Part shown: piece by piece, positions 1-8,944 of the stretch
How the letters are laid out: each line of letters opens with the position of its first letter
Position numbering within the stretch: the first letter of the stretch is position 1
Source: Bacteroidales bacterium H3
Lineage (GTDB): Bacteria; Bacteroidota; Bacteroidia; Bacteroidales; Muribaculaceae
DNA length: 35,940 bases
Direction of reading: 5' to 3'
Assembly (NCBI GenBank): GCA_001701135.1
Contig: DAAN01000008.1
Location: 1-35,940 of the forward strand
Made by a program: the position numbers and the translations under genes
Notes under the pieces: generated by a model
What the model was told of the DNA's origin: nothing
What the model saw: the letters and a program-made list of their open reading frames with translations, nothing else
The model's database searches: none

Positions 1-41
1 CTTAAACATGTTTCAGCAAACAGGTTTAGTGGTTCTGCGTT

Positions 42-132
42 CGATTTGCATTATCCTTGCATAAGATAAGCCGCACGAAGGCATCAAGCTAAAACAAGCC
101 GGGCTGCAAAAGCCACACCGATTTGCATTATC
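42..132. repeat. 14-bp direct repeat upstream of parC
   Basis: CGATTTGCATTATC occurs perfectly at 42-55 and 119-132. Each copy runs into a sequence close to the Bacteroidetes -7 element TAnnTTTG (TATCCTTG after the first, TATCTTTT after the second). The stretch 1-154 holds no supported gene. It may be a duplicated promoter or a regulator-binding site for parC; the sequence alone does not decide. Confidence 0.4.
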
Positions 133-154
133 TTTTCTACAGACATACATCATC

Positions 155-2878
155 ATGGACGACAATATTAAAGACCCCGAAAACATAGAAGAGCAGGACA
201 TGCCCGTTCAGGACGACAGCAACGACATCGAACCCGAAAGCCACTCTGACTATAAGCCGGCCAACAGGTTTGACGCCTCTGCCGTGCATCATCTGAGCGG
301 AATGTACCAGAACTGGTTTCTCGACTACGCATCATACGTTATCCTTGAGCGTGCCGTGCCCCACATCGAAGACGGACTGAAGCCCGTTCAGCGACGCATA
401 CTGCACTCTATGAAGCGCATGGACGACGGACGCTACAACAAGGTGGCCAACATCGTGGGCAACACCATGCAGTATCACCCCCACGGCGACGCATCGATCA
501 AGGACGCGCTGGTGCAGCTCGGTCAGAAAGAGCTGCTGATCGACACCCAGGGAAACTGGGGCAACATACTCACGGGCGACGACGCAGCAGCAGGCCGATA
601 TATCGAGGCACGCCTGTCGCCTTTCGCCCTGGAAACACTCTACAACGCCAAGATCACCGACTGGGTGCCCTCGTACGACGGGCGCAAGCAGGAGCCTGTG
701 ACCCTGCCGGTGAAGTTTCCGCTGCTGCTATTCCAGGGCGTGGTGGGTCTGGCCGTGGGCATGTCGTCGACCATCCTTCCCCACAATTTCAACGAAATCA
801 TCGACGCCGCCGTGGCGCATCTGCGCGGCGAGGAGTTCTCGCTCCTCCCCGACTTCCCCACCGGCGGTTTCATCGACGTTAGCCGCTACAACGACGGCGA
901 GCGCGGCGGCAAAGTGCTTGTCCGCGCCAAAATCGAAAAAGTCGACAACACCACCCTTGCCGTCACCGAGATACCTTTCACCAAAACCACGCCGAAAATC
1001 ATCGAGTCGATTCTCAAGGCCACGGAGAATGGAAAAATCAAGGTACGCAAGGTCGACGACAACACCTCGGACCAGGCACGCATCATAGTGCATCTGCAGC
1101 CCGGCACCTCATCCGACAAGGCCATGGACGCGCTCTATGCGTTCACCGACTGCCAGGTGTCGATCTCGCCCAACTGCTGCGTGATCCAGGACAACAAACC
1201 GCAGTTCCTGAACGTCAGCGCCATCCTGCGTCACAGCACCGACCGCACCCGCGAGCTGCTGCGCCGCGAGCTGGAGATAAAGCTCGGCGAGGTAAACGAG
1301 CAGCTGAACTTCGCCTCGCTGGAACGCATCTTCATCGAGGAACGCATCTACAAAGACACCGAATTCGAGCAGGGAGAGAACATGGAGGCTGTGGTGGCTC
1401 ATGTGCAGCGCCGCCTGAAACCGTTCCTCCCGCAGCTCATCCGCCCCGTCTCCGACGACGATGTGCTCCGCTTGATGGAAATCAAGATGAAGCGCATACT
1501 GAAATTCTCGTCGAAGGAGGCCGACCGCGTCATCGCCCTCTACCGCGAGCGCATCGCCGAGCTGCAGGGATGGCTCGACCACATCACCGACTACACCATC
1601 GACTGGTTCCTCCAGCTCAAGGAGAAATATGGCGAGGCATTCCCCCGCCGCACAGTGGTGCGCGGCTTCGACAACATCGAGGCTTCGCGCGTGGCCGAGG
1701 CCAACGAAAAGTTCTATTTCAACAAAGCCGACGGATTCATCGGCATAGGGCTGAAACGCGACGACAACACCGAGATGCTGTTCAACTGCTCGGCGCTCGA
1801 CGATGTCATCGTGTTCTACAACGACGGCCGATACAAGGTGGTGCGTGTGCCCGAGAAACTGTTCATAGGCAAGAATGTGCGCCACATAGGCATTTACAAC
1901 CGCCGCGACGAGCGCATGATCTACAACGTGATCTATCAGGATGGCCGCGGAGGCGCTTTCTACAAAAAGCGTTTCAAAGTCACCGGAGTCACGCGCGACA
2001 AGGAGTATAACCTCACCCAGGGGAATCCCGGCAGCCGCATAGCATGGTTCTCGGCCAATCCCAACGGCGAGGCCGAGGTGGTGAAAGTGACTCTGAAGCC
2101 CAAGGCACGGCTGACGCGCCTGCAACTCGACGTGGATTTCGCCGAGCTTGCCATCAAGGGACGTCAGAGCATGGGCAATCTGGTCACCCGCAACGAAGTG
2201 CACCGTTTCTCGCTCAAGGAGCAGGGCACATCCACCCTCGGAGGGCGCGAGGTATGGTACGATCCCGACGTTATGCGCCTCAACTACGAGGGGCGTGGTC
2301 GGCTGCTTGGCGAATTCCTCGGCGAGGACCGCATACTGGTGGTCACCCGCGGCGGCGAATACATTCTCACCACTTTCGAGGCGTCGAACCACTACGACCA
2401 CTACGACATCCTGCGCATAGAGAAGTACAGGCCCACACACATCTGGGCCGCCGTGCTCTTCGACGCAGACCAGGGATATCCATATCTCAAACGCTTCACC
2501 TTCGAGCAGGTCAACCGCCTCACATCGTTCATCGGCGAGAACCCCGCATCGCGACTGATACTGCTCACCGACACTCCGGGAGCACGTTTCCGCGTAGCTT
2601 TCGGAGAGGACGACTCACACCGCGAGCCTCTGGAGGTCGACGCCACCGATTTCATCGCAGTAAAATCGTTCAAAGCAAAGGGCAAACGACTGACCACCTA
2701 CACCTTGGCCGAAGTGACCGAAATCGACCCGAACCCCGATGCGCAGGCCGACATCGACAATCCCGACGATCCTGCATCGCCCGACACGCCCGACGGCTCC
2801 ACCGCGCCCGACGCCGAGCCGGAGATGAGCGACGAGGAGGTGCGCGATTCCATAATCGGTCAGGAGCGTCTTTTCTGA
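155..2878 (+). CDS. parC: DNA topoisomerase IV subunit A
   Basis: This is the breakage-reunion subunit of a type IIA topoisomerase, which passes DNA duplexes to unlink and relax chromosomes together with the ATPase subunit ParE. The N-terminal half has the classic GyrA/ParC core: a helical region with GLKPVQRRIL, the QYHPHGDAS segment and AAAGRYIEARLSP, where Tyr149 is the DNA-linking tyrosine. A long coiled-coil region and a C-terminal domain follow. The tail (about residues 860-907) is rich in Asp and Pro. At 907 residues it matches the long Bacteroidales ParC. It was chosen over GyrA because the C-terminal domain shows no clear GyrA box, but that separation is less certain than the family. 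The start follows a short spacer after the repeat region. Confidence 0.9.
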   Translation: MDDNIKDPENIEEQDMPVQDDSNDIEPESHSDYKPANRFDASAVHHLSGMYQNWFLDYASYVILERAVPHIEDGLKPVQRRILHSMKRMDDGRYNKVANIVGNTMQYHPHGDASIKDALVQLGQKELLIDTQGNWGNILTGDDAAAGRYIEARLSPFALETLYNAKITDWVPSYDGRKQEPVTLPVKFPLLLFQGVVGLAVGMSSTILPHNFNEIIDAAVAHLRGEEFSLLPDFPTGGFIDVSRYNDGERGGKVLVRAKIEKVDNTTLAVTEIPFTKTTPKIIESILKATENGKIKVRKVDDNTSDQARIIVHLQPGTSSDKAMDALYAFTDCQVSISPNCCVIQDNKPQFLNVSAILRHSTDRTRELLRRELEIKLGEVNEQLNFASLERIFIEERIYKDTEFEQGENMEAVVAHVQRRLKPFLPQLIRPVSDDDVLRLMEIKMKRILKFSSKEADRVIALYRERIAELQGWLDHITDYTIDWFLQLKEKYGEAFPRRTVVRGFDNIEASRVAEANEKFYFNKADGFIGIGLKRDDNTEMLFNCSALDDVIVFYNDGRYKVVRVPEKLFIGKNVRHIGIYNRRDERMIYNVIYQDGRGGAFYKKRFKVTGVTRDKEYNLTQGNPGSRIAWFSANPNGEAEVVKVTLKPKARLTRLQLDVDFAELAIKGRQSMGNLVTRNEVHRFSLKEQGTSTLGGREVWYDPDVMRLNYEGRGRLLGEFLGEDRILVVTRGGEYILTTFEASNHYDHYDILRIEKYRPTHIWAAVLFDADQGYPYLKRFTFEQVNRLTSFIGENPASRLILLTDTPGARFRVAFGEDDSHREPLEVDATDFIAVKSFKAKGKRLTTYTLAEVTEIDPNPDAQADIDNPDDPASPDTPDGSTAPDAEPEMSDEEVRDSIIGQERLF

Positions 2879-2893
2879 TCCCATACCCAAGTT

Positions 2894-3802
2894 ATGTCAT
2901 CACCCAAAGCCCTACGATTCCTTTTAGCCCTGCTGTTGCTGTCGGCTTCGCTCTCGGCTCTCGCGCAGGAGCCGAGAGAGGCTGCTGCCACACAAGCCGC
3001 CGCCCCGGAGGCCACAAAGGCAGCCGCAGCGCCGTTGCGACCGGTCAGCGAGGCATTTATGCTCGAAGGAGGCTCGTCGCATCTGCTCGACACCTACCTC
3101 TCGCCGCTGAAATACACAGGCTGGAACGTGGCTTTCAGCTATGAACGGCGCCAGGCCATGAAGTTCTCGCCGGCGCTTTGGCGCCAGCAGCTCAACCTGC
3201 GCATCGAGGCCAGCGGCGCCCACAACCCGGCCGGCAACGCCACTCTATATTACGGCAATATCAGCGCCGCATGGTCGATGGCCCGCAGGTGGCAACTCCC
3301 GCTGGGCATCCGCGCCGAGGCCGGAGGCATGGCGCAGTTTAATGTCGGCGGCATGTACAACCGCCGCAACGGCAACAACCCCGCGGCGCTGAAGACCGAC
3401 CTCACGCTCGGCGTAATCGGCGCCGTCAGCCGCGGATTGCGCATCGGGCGCCTCCCCGTCACGCTCCGCTGGCAGTCGGCGCTCCCGCTTGTCGGCGCCC
3501 TCTTCTCGCCGGAATATGACGAGCTGTATTTCGAAATGTATCTGGGCAACCGCCACGGGCTGGTGCACTGCGCGTGTCCCGGCAACTTCTTCCGCTGGGA
3601 CAACCTGGTAACGGCCGACATCGGTCTGGGCAACACCGCGCTGCGCCTGGGCTTCCGCTCCGACATCTATTCGCAGAAGGTGAACCACATCACCACCCGC
3701 AATTTCTCCTACGCCTTCGTGCTGGGCGTGGTCACGGATTTCATCTCGGTCTCACCCCGCCGCAGCCTGCCATCGGGCAACAACGTAGAGTGGGCCTACT
3801 AA
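2894..3802 (+). CDS. DUF3316-like outer-membrane protein
   Basis: This is a secreted protein of 302 residues with an N-terminal signal peptide (hydrophobic residues about 8-22, then ALAQ). The rest alternates polar and aromatic strands typical of an outer-membrane or periplasmic beta-barrel. The segment around residues 55-75, with a serine-rich turn followed by TYLSPLKYTGWN, resembles the Bacteroidales DUF3316 family, which has no established function. It begins 15 bp after parC ends, so it may be co-transcribed with it, although a topoisomerase and a surface protein have no obvious functional link. The family assignment is from memory of its signature and is moderate. Confidence 0.65.
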   Translation: MSSPKALRFLLALLLLSASLSALAQEPREAAATQAAAPEATKAAAAPLRPVSEAFMLEGGSSHLLDTYLSPLKYTGWNVAFSYERRQAMKFSPALWRQQLNLRIEASGAHNPAGNATLYYGNISAAWSMARRWQLPLGIRAEAGGMAQFNVGGMYNRRNGNNPAALKTDLTLGVIGAVSRGLRIGRLPVTLRWQSALPLVGALFSPEYDELYFEMYLGNRHGLVHCACPGNFFRWDNLVTADIGLGNTALRLGFRSDIYSQKVNHITTRNFSYAFVLGVVTDFISVSPRRSLPSGNNVEWAY

Positions 3803-3812
3803 TCATCCGCTC

Positions 3813-3846
3813 ATGAAAATCAGCAGATTATGAAAATCAGCAGATT
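3813..3846 (+). repeat. 17-bp tandem duplication containing the start codon
   Basis: ATGAAAATCAGCAGATT is present twice back to back (3813-3829 and 3830-3846). The first ATG opens a six-codon frame (MKISRL) whose TGA overlaps the second ATG. The second ATG is the start of the S41 peptidase gene. The duplication thus creates a tiny leader frame with a stop-start overlap. Confidence 0.9.
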
Positions 3847-4882
3847 CATCACAGCCATAATAGCCTCCGCCATCGTCATTCCGCTGGTTGGCGGGTGCCA
3901 CGATGTGGAGCAATTTCCCGACGATCCGCGCGGCAATTTCGAGCAGCTTTGGAAAATCATCGACGAGCACTACTGTTTCTTCGCGCAGAAGGATGTGGAC
4001 TGGAACGAAGTGCACGACCGCTATGCCCCTCGCATATCATCCGCCATGCGACAGGAGGAGCTGTTCGACGTGTGCTCGCAGATGCTCGACGAGCTTCGCG
4101 ACGGCCACACCAACCTGTCGGCACCTTTCGCCACCTCCTATTACAAAAAGTGGTGGAGCGACTATCCGCAGAATTTCCAGCTGCGCATAATTCAGGAAAA
4201 TTATTTCAACTTCAACTACCGCAACACCTGCGGCATCACCTACGGCATTCTGGAGCAGAATATCGGGTATATGTATTATCCGAGTTTCTCCTATGGCGTG
4301 GGCGACGGCAATCTCGACTATATCCTGTCGTATCTGTCGACCGCCGACGGGCTGATCATCGACGTGCGCGACAACGGCGGCGGCAGCATGGACAATGTAG
4401 AGACCATCGTGCGCCACTTCATATCACGGCGCATTCCCGCAGGCTCAATATGCCACAAAACCGGGCCCGGACACAACGATTTCTCGGAACCATACACCTA
4501 TTATTTCAATCCCGCCGACAAAGGCCGCATCCTCTGGGAGAAACCGGTTGTGGTGCTCTGCAACCGTTCCACTTTCTCGGCGGCCAACAATTTCGTGTCG
4601 GTGATGAAGTCGCTGCCGCAGGTGACCGTCGTAGGCGACACCACCGGTGGCGGCTCGGGGATGCCATTCTCGTCGGAACTGCCCAACGGCTGGGGAGTGC
4701 GCTTTTCGGCATCGCCCCTGCGCGATCCCGAGGGGAATCTCACGGAGTTCGGAGTGGCGCCCACGCCGGGTTGCGAGGTCGACATGGATCCGCAAAAGGC
4801 ACTCGAGGGAATCGACACGATGCTTGAATTCGCCATCGCGCGGCTGATAACCCAACAGACGGCTGATAACCCAACAGAATGA
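3830..4882 (+). CDS. S41-family peptidase lipoprotein
   Basis: This is a periplasmic or surface-anchored serine protease of the C-terminal-processing/tricorn-like S41 class. The first 22 residues form a lipoprotein signal ending in the lipobox LVGGC. A helical N-terminal region (about 30-110) is followed by the S41 core: IIDVRDNGGGS near residue 180, NRSTFSAANNF with the likely nucleophile Ser250, and GDTTGGGSG after it. The CtpA-type lysine is not seen, as in many Bacteroidales members. No clear PDZ domain is visible. The chosen ATG is the second of two created by a tandem duplication, because only this one reads into the protein. The stop codon lies in a second tandem duplication that abuts the next gene. 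Confidence 0.85.
   Translation: MKISRFITAIIASAIVIPLVGGCHDVEQFPDDPRGNFEQLWKIIDEHYCFFAQKDVDWNEVHDRYAPRISSAMRQEELFDVCSQMLDELRDGHTNLSAPFATSYYKKWWSDYPQNFQLRIIQENYFNFNYRNTCGITYGILEQNIGYMYYPSFSYGVGDGNLDYILSYLSTADGLIIDVRDNGGGSMDNVETIVRHFISRRIPAGSICHKTGPGHNDFSEPYTYYFNPADKGRILWEKPVVVLCNRSTFSAANNFVSVMKSLPQVTVVGDTTGGGSGMPFSSELPNGWGVRFSASPLRDPEGNLTEFGVAPTPGCEVDMDPQKALEGIDTMLEFAIARLITQQTADNPTE
4841..4878 (+). repeat. 19-bp tandem duplication at the stop/start junction
   Basis: CGGCTGATAACCCAACAGA is repeated perfectly at 4841-4859 and 4860-4878, and the next base begins the ATG of the following gene. Because the unit is not a multiple of three, the second copy supplies the frame in which the S41 peptidase stops (TGA 4880-4882). 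With one copy the frame would run on to a stop at about 5231. Confidence 0.9.
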
Positions 4883-5997
4883 CAAGACAACTGCTGATAT
4901 ACGTCATCGCGCTCTGCCTGATCGCAGTCGGAGCATCCTCATGTGCGGAGAAGAAAGGCGACGCCGACTACTCCGACAACATCTTCACCGAGGCCCGGTT
5001 TATCCGCGGCCATGCGCTCCCCGACAGTTCCGTCATCATTTCGGTGGTCAATCCCTGGGACACCACGGCGCTGCTGGCGCAATACCGGCTGGTCAACGCC
5101 CCCGACACCACCACTGTGTCGGGACTGCCCACGCTGCGTCTGCCGCTGCAGCGAATGGTGGTCTATTCATCGGTTCATGCCGGTCTGCTCGCCGAGTCAG
5201 GACAGATCGACCGGATAGCGGGCGTGGCTGACGCGCAATATATCACCGACGATTCCATACGTGCACGCATTGCCGACGGCCGCATCGTGGATATCGGGTC
5301 GTCGATGGAACCCTCGCTTGAAAAAATTGTGGCGCTCAGACCCGACGCCATCCTCATCTCCCCTTTCAAGGACGCGGGGCACGGTGTGGCCGACCGCACG
5401 GGCATTCCTGTGATAGAGTGCGCCGACTACATGGAGCTTTCGCCCATGGGACGTATGGAATGGACCCGTTTCTATTCCATGCTGGCCGAGGGTATGGGCC
5501 GGGAGAATGACCGGATGTTTCGCAGCGTCAAATCGCGCTACGATTCGCTGTGCAGCGTGGCTTCGCGATTCGACAAAACGCCGCTCGTGCTCACCGAAAT
5601 GCCCGAGAAAGGTGTATGGACCCTCCCCGGCGAAGGGAGCTACGCCGTGAGAATCATCCGCGACGCGAATGCGGATGTGGCGGTGCCCACCGGGGATGTG
5701 CCGGGATCGGTGCCTATGCCCTACGAAAAAGCGCTTACTAAAGCCCGTGAAGCCGATTTTTGGCTTATCCGCACCTACGGTTACGACATCACCGCTGACG
5801 ACATTGTAAAAAAACAGCCTCTCAACGCCCGCATCCGCGCTTTCGCCAACGGAGGAGTTTTCAATGCCAACACTGCCGTAAGCCGGGTATTCGAGGACAT
5901 CGCGTTTCACCCCGACCGCGTCCTCCGCGACTATATCACGATTTTCCACAACACGCCCGACTCGCTGCTCTATTTCCACCGGGTCGCCACCCCCTGA
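4879..5997 (+). CDS. ABC transporter substrate-binding lipoprotein (Fe-siderophore/B12 type)
   Basis: This is a 372-residue solute-binding protein of the periplasmic-binding-protein type II clan (BtuF/FepB-like, Peripla_BP_2), which captures a metal chelate or corrinoid. The signal peptide ends in a lipobox (ASSC, about residues 19-22), so it is lipid-anchored. Characteristic segments are LRLPLQRMVVYSSVHAGLL, then EPSLEKIVALRPDAILISP near residues 145-165, and a C-terminal lobe with FANGGVFN and HPDRVLRDY. No permease, ATPase or TonB receptor gene adjoins it, so the ligand cannot be inferred. Its ATG overlaps the stop of the S41 gene (ATGA), which suggests translational coupling. Confidence 0.8.
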   Translation: MTRQLLIYVIALCLIAVGASSCAEKKGDADYSDNIFTEARFIRGHALPDSSVIISVVNPWDTTALLAQYRLVNAPDTTTVSGLPTLRLPLQRMVVYSSVHAGLLAESGQIDRIAGVADAQYITDDSIRARIADGRIVDIGSSMEPSLEKIVALRPDAILISPFKDAGHGVADRTGIPVIECADYMELSPMGRMEWTRFYSMLAEGMGRENDRMFRSVKSRYDSLCSVASRFDKTPLVLTEMPEKGVWTLPGEGSYAVRIIRDANADVAVPTGDVPGSVPMPYEKALTKAREADFWLIRTYGYDITADDIVKKQPLNARIRAFANGGVFNANTAVSRVFEDIAFHPDRVLRDYITIFHNTPDSLLYFHRVATP

Positions 5998-6069
5998 CTG
6001 CGGCCGGGGTAGACGCTGCCTTGGTGGTCTATGTAACATTTTAGCATACGTTTCCGTCATACGCGACCG

Positions 6070-6077
6070 TAATTTTG
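6070..6077 (+). promoter_or_regulatory. Candidate -7 element for the amidase gene
   Basis: TAATTTTG fits the Bacteroidetes -7 consensus TAnnTTTG and lies about 30 bp before the amidase start. No TTTG -33 element is found at the usual 19-21 bp; TTTC at 6051-6054 is 15 bp away. Confidence 0.45.
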
Positions 6078-6105
6078 CAGCACACACTGCAAAACCTTTA
6101 TCGCT

Positions 6106-6558
6106 ATGACAGAAAACACCCCTGCGGCTGCAACTCCCCGCATGAGCTGCAACCGCACAATCGACACCATCATCGTACATTGCTCCGCCACTCCGGCCGG
6201 ACGCGACAACAGCGCCGCCGACATACGCCGCTGGCACCGGCAGCGCGGGTTCTCCGACATCGGTTACCACTTTGTGGTGCGCCTCGACGGCACCATAGAG
6301 GCCGGGCGCCCGCTTGAACTGCCCGGCGCACACTGCCGCGGGCACAACCTCAGATCGATAGGCGTGTGCTACGTCGGCGGCCTCGACAGCGCGGGACGTC
6401 CGGCCGACACACGCACCCCGGCTCAGCGCGCCTCGCTGCTGCGCCTGCTCACAGCCCTCCATCTGGCGCATCCCCGCGCCACAATCCGCGGTCACCGCGA
6501 CTTTGCCGCCAAAGCCTGCCCCTGCTTCGACGCCACCCGCGAATACCGCCTCATCTGA
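6106..6558 (+). CDS. N-acetylmuramoyl-L-alanine amidase (T7 lysozyme-like)
   Basis: This is a zinc amidase that cleaves the bond between N-acetylmuramic acid and L-alanine in peptidoglycan (amidase_2/PGRP fold, 150 residues). Zinc ligands are His25, His130 and Cys138, and the catalytic pair is Tyr54 and Lys136. These match T7 lysozyme His17, His122, Cys130, Tyr46 and Lys128 with a constant offset of eight, a strong family assignment. No signal peptide is present, as in many phage-derived amidases and the small Bacteroidales amidases of this type. It stands alone, with its own candidate promoter and no phage genes nearby, so it is either a domesticated phage lysin or a housekeeping recycling enzyme. 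Confidence 0.88.
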   Translation: MTENTPAAATPRMSCNRTIDTIIVHCSATPAGRDNSAADIRRWHRQRGFSDIGYHFVVRLDGTIEAGRPLELPGAHCRGHNLRSIGVCYVGGLDSAGRPADTRTPAQRASLLRLLTALHLAHPRATIRGHRDFAAKACPCFDATREYRLI

Positions 6559-6648
6559 ATCCTCCCCTATTGGCAGATTCCGCAACCGCCATCTTATAAA
6601 ACTGTAAAAATAGATGGCGGGGGCGGGTGAGGTTTCCGAAAAGATTAG

Positions 6649-6656
6649 TAACTTTG
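6649..6656 (+). promoter_or_regulatory. Promoter -7 element (TAACTTTG) for the YitT gene
   Basis: TAACTTTG matches the Bacteroidetes -7 consensus exactly and lies 86 bp before the yitT-like ATG. No -33 TTTG is present at the standard distance. The rest of 6559-6742 holds no supported gene. Confidence 0.6.
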
Positions 6657-6742
6657 CAACGGTGAAACCTTCTGCCGCGACCCGACGACCGAGTCAGCCC
6701 GGGTCACGGCAAACCAGTCAACCGTAAAAAACACCTTTGCAC

Positions 6743-7732
6743 ATGACTTTTCAGAAACCTAAAGTGTGGCTTTTCGCCAAGGATTATCTGGTGATTATCA
6801 TCGGTATCGCCATGTATGGCCTGGGGTTCTGCGCATTCATTGCCACGGCTCCCGACAAAGTGGTGATCGGCGGCATGGCCGGTCTCAGCCAGATTGTCGA
6901 CATGATCACATTCGGCTGTTTCGGCTTCCATGTCCCCTATTCCGTCACTATATTCACCGTGAACTGTCTGCTGCTCGCGATCGCATGGAAGATTGTGGGC
7001 AGCACGTTTGTGTTCCGCACGCTCTTCGGCGTAGTGGTGATTTCAGTGATATTCGCGTTTTTCCAGCCGTTGTTCAGGCAACCGCCTGTGGTTGGCGAGA
7101 CCTTTATGAACGTGATTATCGGCGCCGTGCTCTGCGGCCTGGGCATAGGTCTGGTGTTTGTGCACAACGGTTCGACCGGAGGCACCGATATTGTTGCCGC
7201 CGTGGCCTCGAAAAAGAGCAATGTCACCATCGGGCGCGCCATGATGTACTTCGACCTGTGCATCATCTCGTCGTCGCTGATTCTGAAATTTTTCTTTGTG
7301 CCCGACTTCAGTTTCCAGGCAGGCGTCCCCTCGCTGGTCTACGGTCTTATCACACTGTTTGTGATCCCCTTCATGGCCGACATGGTGATTCACACCAACC
7401 GGCAGGCCGTGCAGTTCACCATCTTCTCGCCCAAATGGGAGGAAATCGCCACGGCCATCAACAACGAGGCCCAGCGCGGCTGCACCGTGCTCGACGGCAT
7501 GGGCTGGTACTCCAAAAAGGATGTGAAGGTGCTGCTGGTGATGTGTCGCAAAATTGAATCCGTGACCATATTCCGCATCATCAAATCGATTGATTCCGAC
7601 GCGTTCATCACTCAGGCCCAGGTAAACGGCGTGTATGGCCGCGGCTTCGACGAAATCAAGCTGAAAATGCGCCGGCCCGGTGCCCCGCTCGAGCACCCTG
7701 CCCGCCCAGAGGCATCATCGCGCATCGTCTGA
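6743..7732 (+). CDS. YitT family membrane protein (DUF161/DUF2179)
   Basis: This is a polytopic inner-membrane protein of 329 residues in the YitT family, whose transport substrate or role is not established. About six hydrophobic segments fill residues 12-240, including the family's glycine-rich stretch FVHNGSTGGTDIVA in the middle. The C-terminal cytosolic part (about 245-310, with GCTVLDGMGWYSKKDVKVLL) is the DUF2179 domain, a small ferredoxin-like fold. The start is set at ATG 6743; a TTG two codons upstream is possible but less likely. The gene has its own promoter and is monocistronic as far as can be seen. Confidence 0.85.
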   Translation: MTFQKPKVWLFAKDYLVIIIGIAMYGLGFCAFIATAPDKVVIGGMAGLSQIVDMITFGCFGFHVPYSVTIFTVNCLLLAIAWKIVGSTFVFRTLFGVVVISVIFAFFQPLFRQPPVVGETFMNVIIGAVLCGLGIGLVFVHNGSTGGTDIVAAVASKKSNVTIGRAMMYFDLCIISSSLILKFFFVPDFSFQAGVPSLVYGLITLFVIPFMADMVIHTNRQAVQFTIFSPKWEEIATAINNEAQRGCTVLDGMGWYSKKDVKVLLVMCRKIESVTIFRIIKSIDSDAFITQAQVNGVYGRGFDEIKLKMRRPGAPLEHPARPEASSRIV

Positions 7733-7788
7733 GCCGGCAACGACGCTCCACCTTAAATACCAATACCTGAAATAACCATCAACCGGCC

Positions 7789-8895
7789 ATGACACGTCTG
7801 AGATTATCGTTGCTCCTTGCATTTGCCCTGCCCCTGTTCGCAGCCTACGGGGTCGACTTCACATGGGATGTGGGATTTGAATCGGTGTTCGACAACCGCG
7901 AGGGTTCATCGGACTGCTCGGCGGCCAAAACCTATTTCTTCACCTCGCTGGCTCCCGAAGCAGGGGTAAAATTCACCGAGACCGACCGCGTGGCCGGCGG
8001 CGTGGTGTGGTTTCAGCCCATAGGGTGCGAGTTCTACGGACAGAAAGTATCACCCACGCTTTACTACCGCCACAGCGGCAAGCGCTGGCGCTTTTCAATG
8101 GGCATGTTTCCCCGCACGCAGCTTGTGGAGGAGATGCCCGGCTATCTCTGGAGCGACTCACTGAGCTATACTCAAAAAAACATCCGCGGCGCCATGCTCC
8201 AGTATGTGCATCTGCGCGGATTCTTCGACCTGTATGTCGACTGGCGCGGCATGCAGACGCGGCGCCAACGCGAGGCTTTCAACGTAGTTTTTCACGGACA
8301 GATGTCGCCCCGCCGCAACTGGTTCGGCTTCGGCGGATATGTGCAGATGAACCATTACGCCCTGCAGAAGCAGCCGCCCGAGCAGCAGCATATCGTTGAT
8401 AATTTCATCGTCAACCCTTATCTTTCAGCCGATCTCGGCAGCAAAGTGCATATCGATTCGCTCACCATCCGCGCCGGGCTGCTGGCCACCGTGGAGCGCA
8501 ACCGCGCCGAGACCGATGCCGGATGGCGCACTCCCTGCGGATTCTACATGGAGGCGACCGGAGAGTGGCGTTTCCTCGGTGTTAAAAACACCCTCTATGT
8601 AGGCAAGGAGCTGTTTCCGAGCTACAACTACCCCGACCCCACCTTTGCCGACAACAAGCGCCCCCATGCCACGCCCGACGACCTGCTCACGAATCCGGTG
8701 GTGTGGTCGCCCATGGGTCCCGGCCTATATCAGGGCGAGCCATATTATCAGAAGAAATTCTACGACCGCCTCAACATCTACGCTCATGCCTACCGCAACC
8801 GTTACGTCGACATTCTGGCATCGCTTGACTTCAACTTCTACCCCGGCGGCATGCTTTTCTACCAGCGGCTGATGGTGCGGGTCACCATTCCCTGA
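7789..8895 (+). CDS. Secreted beta-barrel-like protein, function unknown
   Basis: I do not recognise a named family. The 368-residue protein starts with a clear signal peptide (hydrophobic residues 5-19, AYG). The mature part is rich in aromatic residues and alternating strands with short turns, ending in a hydrophobic strand (MLFYQRLMVRVTIP), the usual end of an outer-membrane barrel. Repeated motifs such as LYYRHSGKRWRFSMGMFPR suggest a porin-like or alginate-export-like channel of 14-16 strands, but that is inference. It precedes a mutarotase-fold lipoprotein by about 50 bp, so the pair may form an operon concerned with sugar at the cell surface. Confidence 0.6.
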   Translation: MTRLRLSLLLAFALPLFAAYGVDFTWDVGFESVFDNREGSSDCSAAKTYFFTSLAPEAGVKFTETDRVAGGVVWFQPIGCEFYGQKVSPTLYYRHSGKRWRFSMGMFPRTQLVEEMPGYLWSDSLSYTQKNIRGAMLQYVHLRGFFDLYVDWRGMQTRRQREAFNVVFHGQMSPRRNWFGFGGYVQMNHYALQKQPPEQQHIVDNFIVNPYLSADLGSKVHIDSLTIRAGLLATVERNRAETDAGWRTPCGFYMEATGEWRFLGVKNTLYVGKELFPSYNYPDPTFADNKRPHATPDDLLTNPVVWSPMGPGLYQGEPYYQKKFYDRLNIYAHAYRNRYVDILASLDFNFYPGGMLFYQRLMVRVTIP

Positions 8896-8906
8896 CATTT
8901 TTCAAG

Positions 8907-8942
8907 CTATATAATCCCTCATAACTATATAATCCCTCATAA
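8907..8942 (+). repeat. 18-bp tandem duplication before a start codon
   Basis: CTATATAATCCCTCATAA occurs at 8907-8924 and 8925-8942, followed by CTATG, a partial third copy that includes the next gene's ATG (8945). It fills nearly all of the gap between the two genes, so its copy number changes the spacing before the start codon. Confidence 0.85.
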
Positions 8943-8944
8943 CT

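Noticed and set aside
1109..2440. Long open frame of 443 codons on the strand opposite parC
   Set aside because: It lies wholly within parC, has no family likeness and a biased composition; GC-rich codon use leaves antisense frames open.
5197..6585. Minus-strand open frame of 462 codons
   Set aside because: It covers the binding lipoprotein and amidase genes, which have clear family motifs on the other strand.
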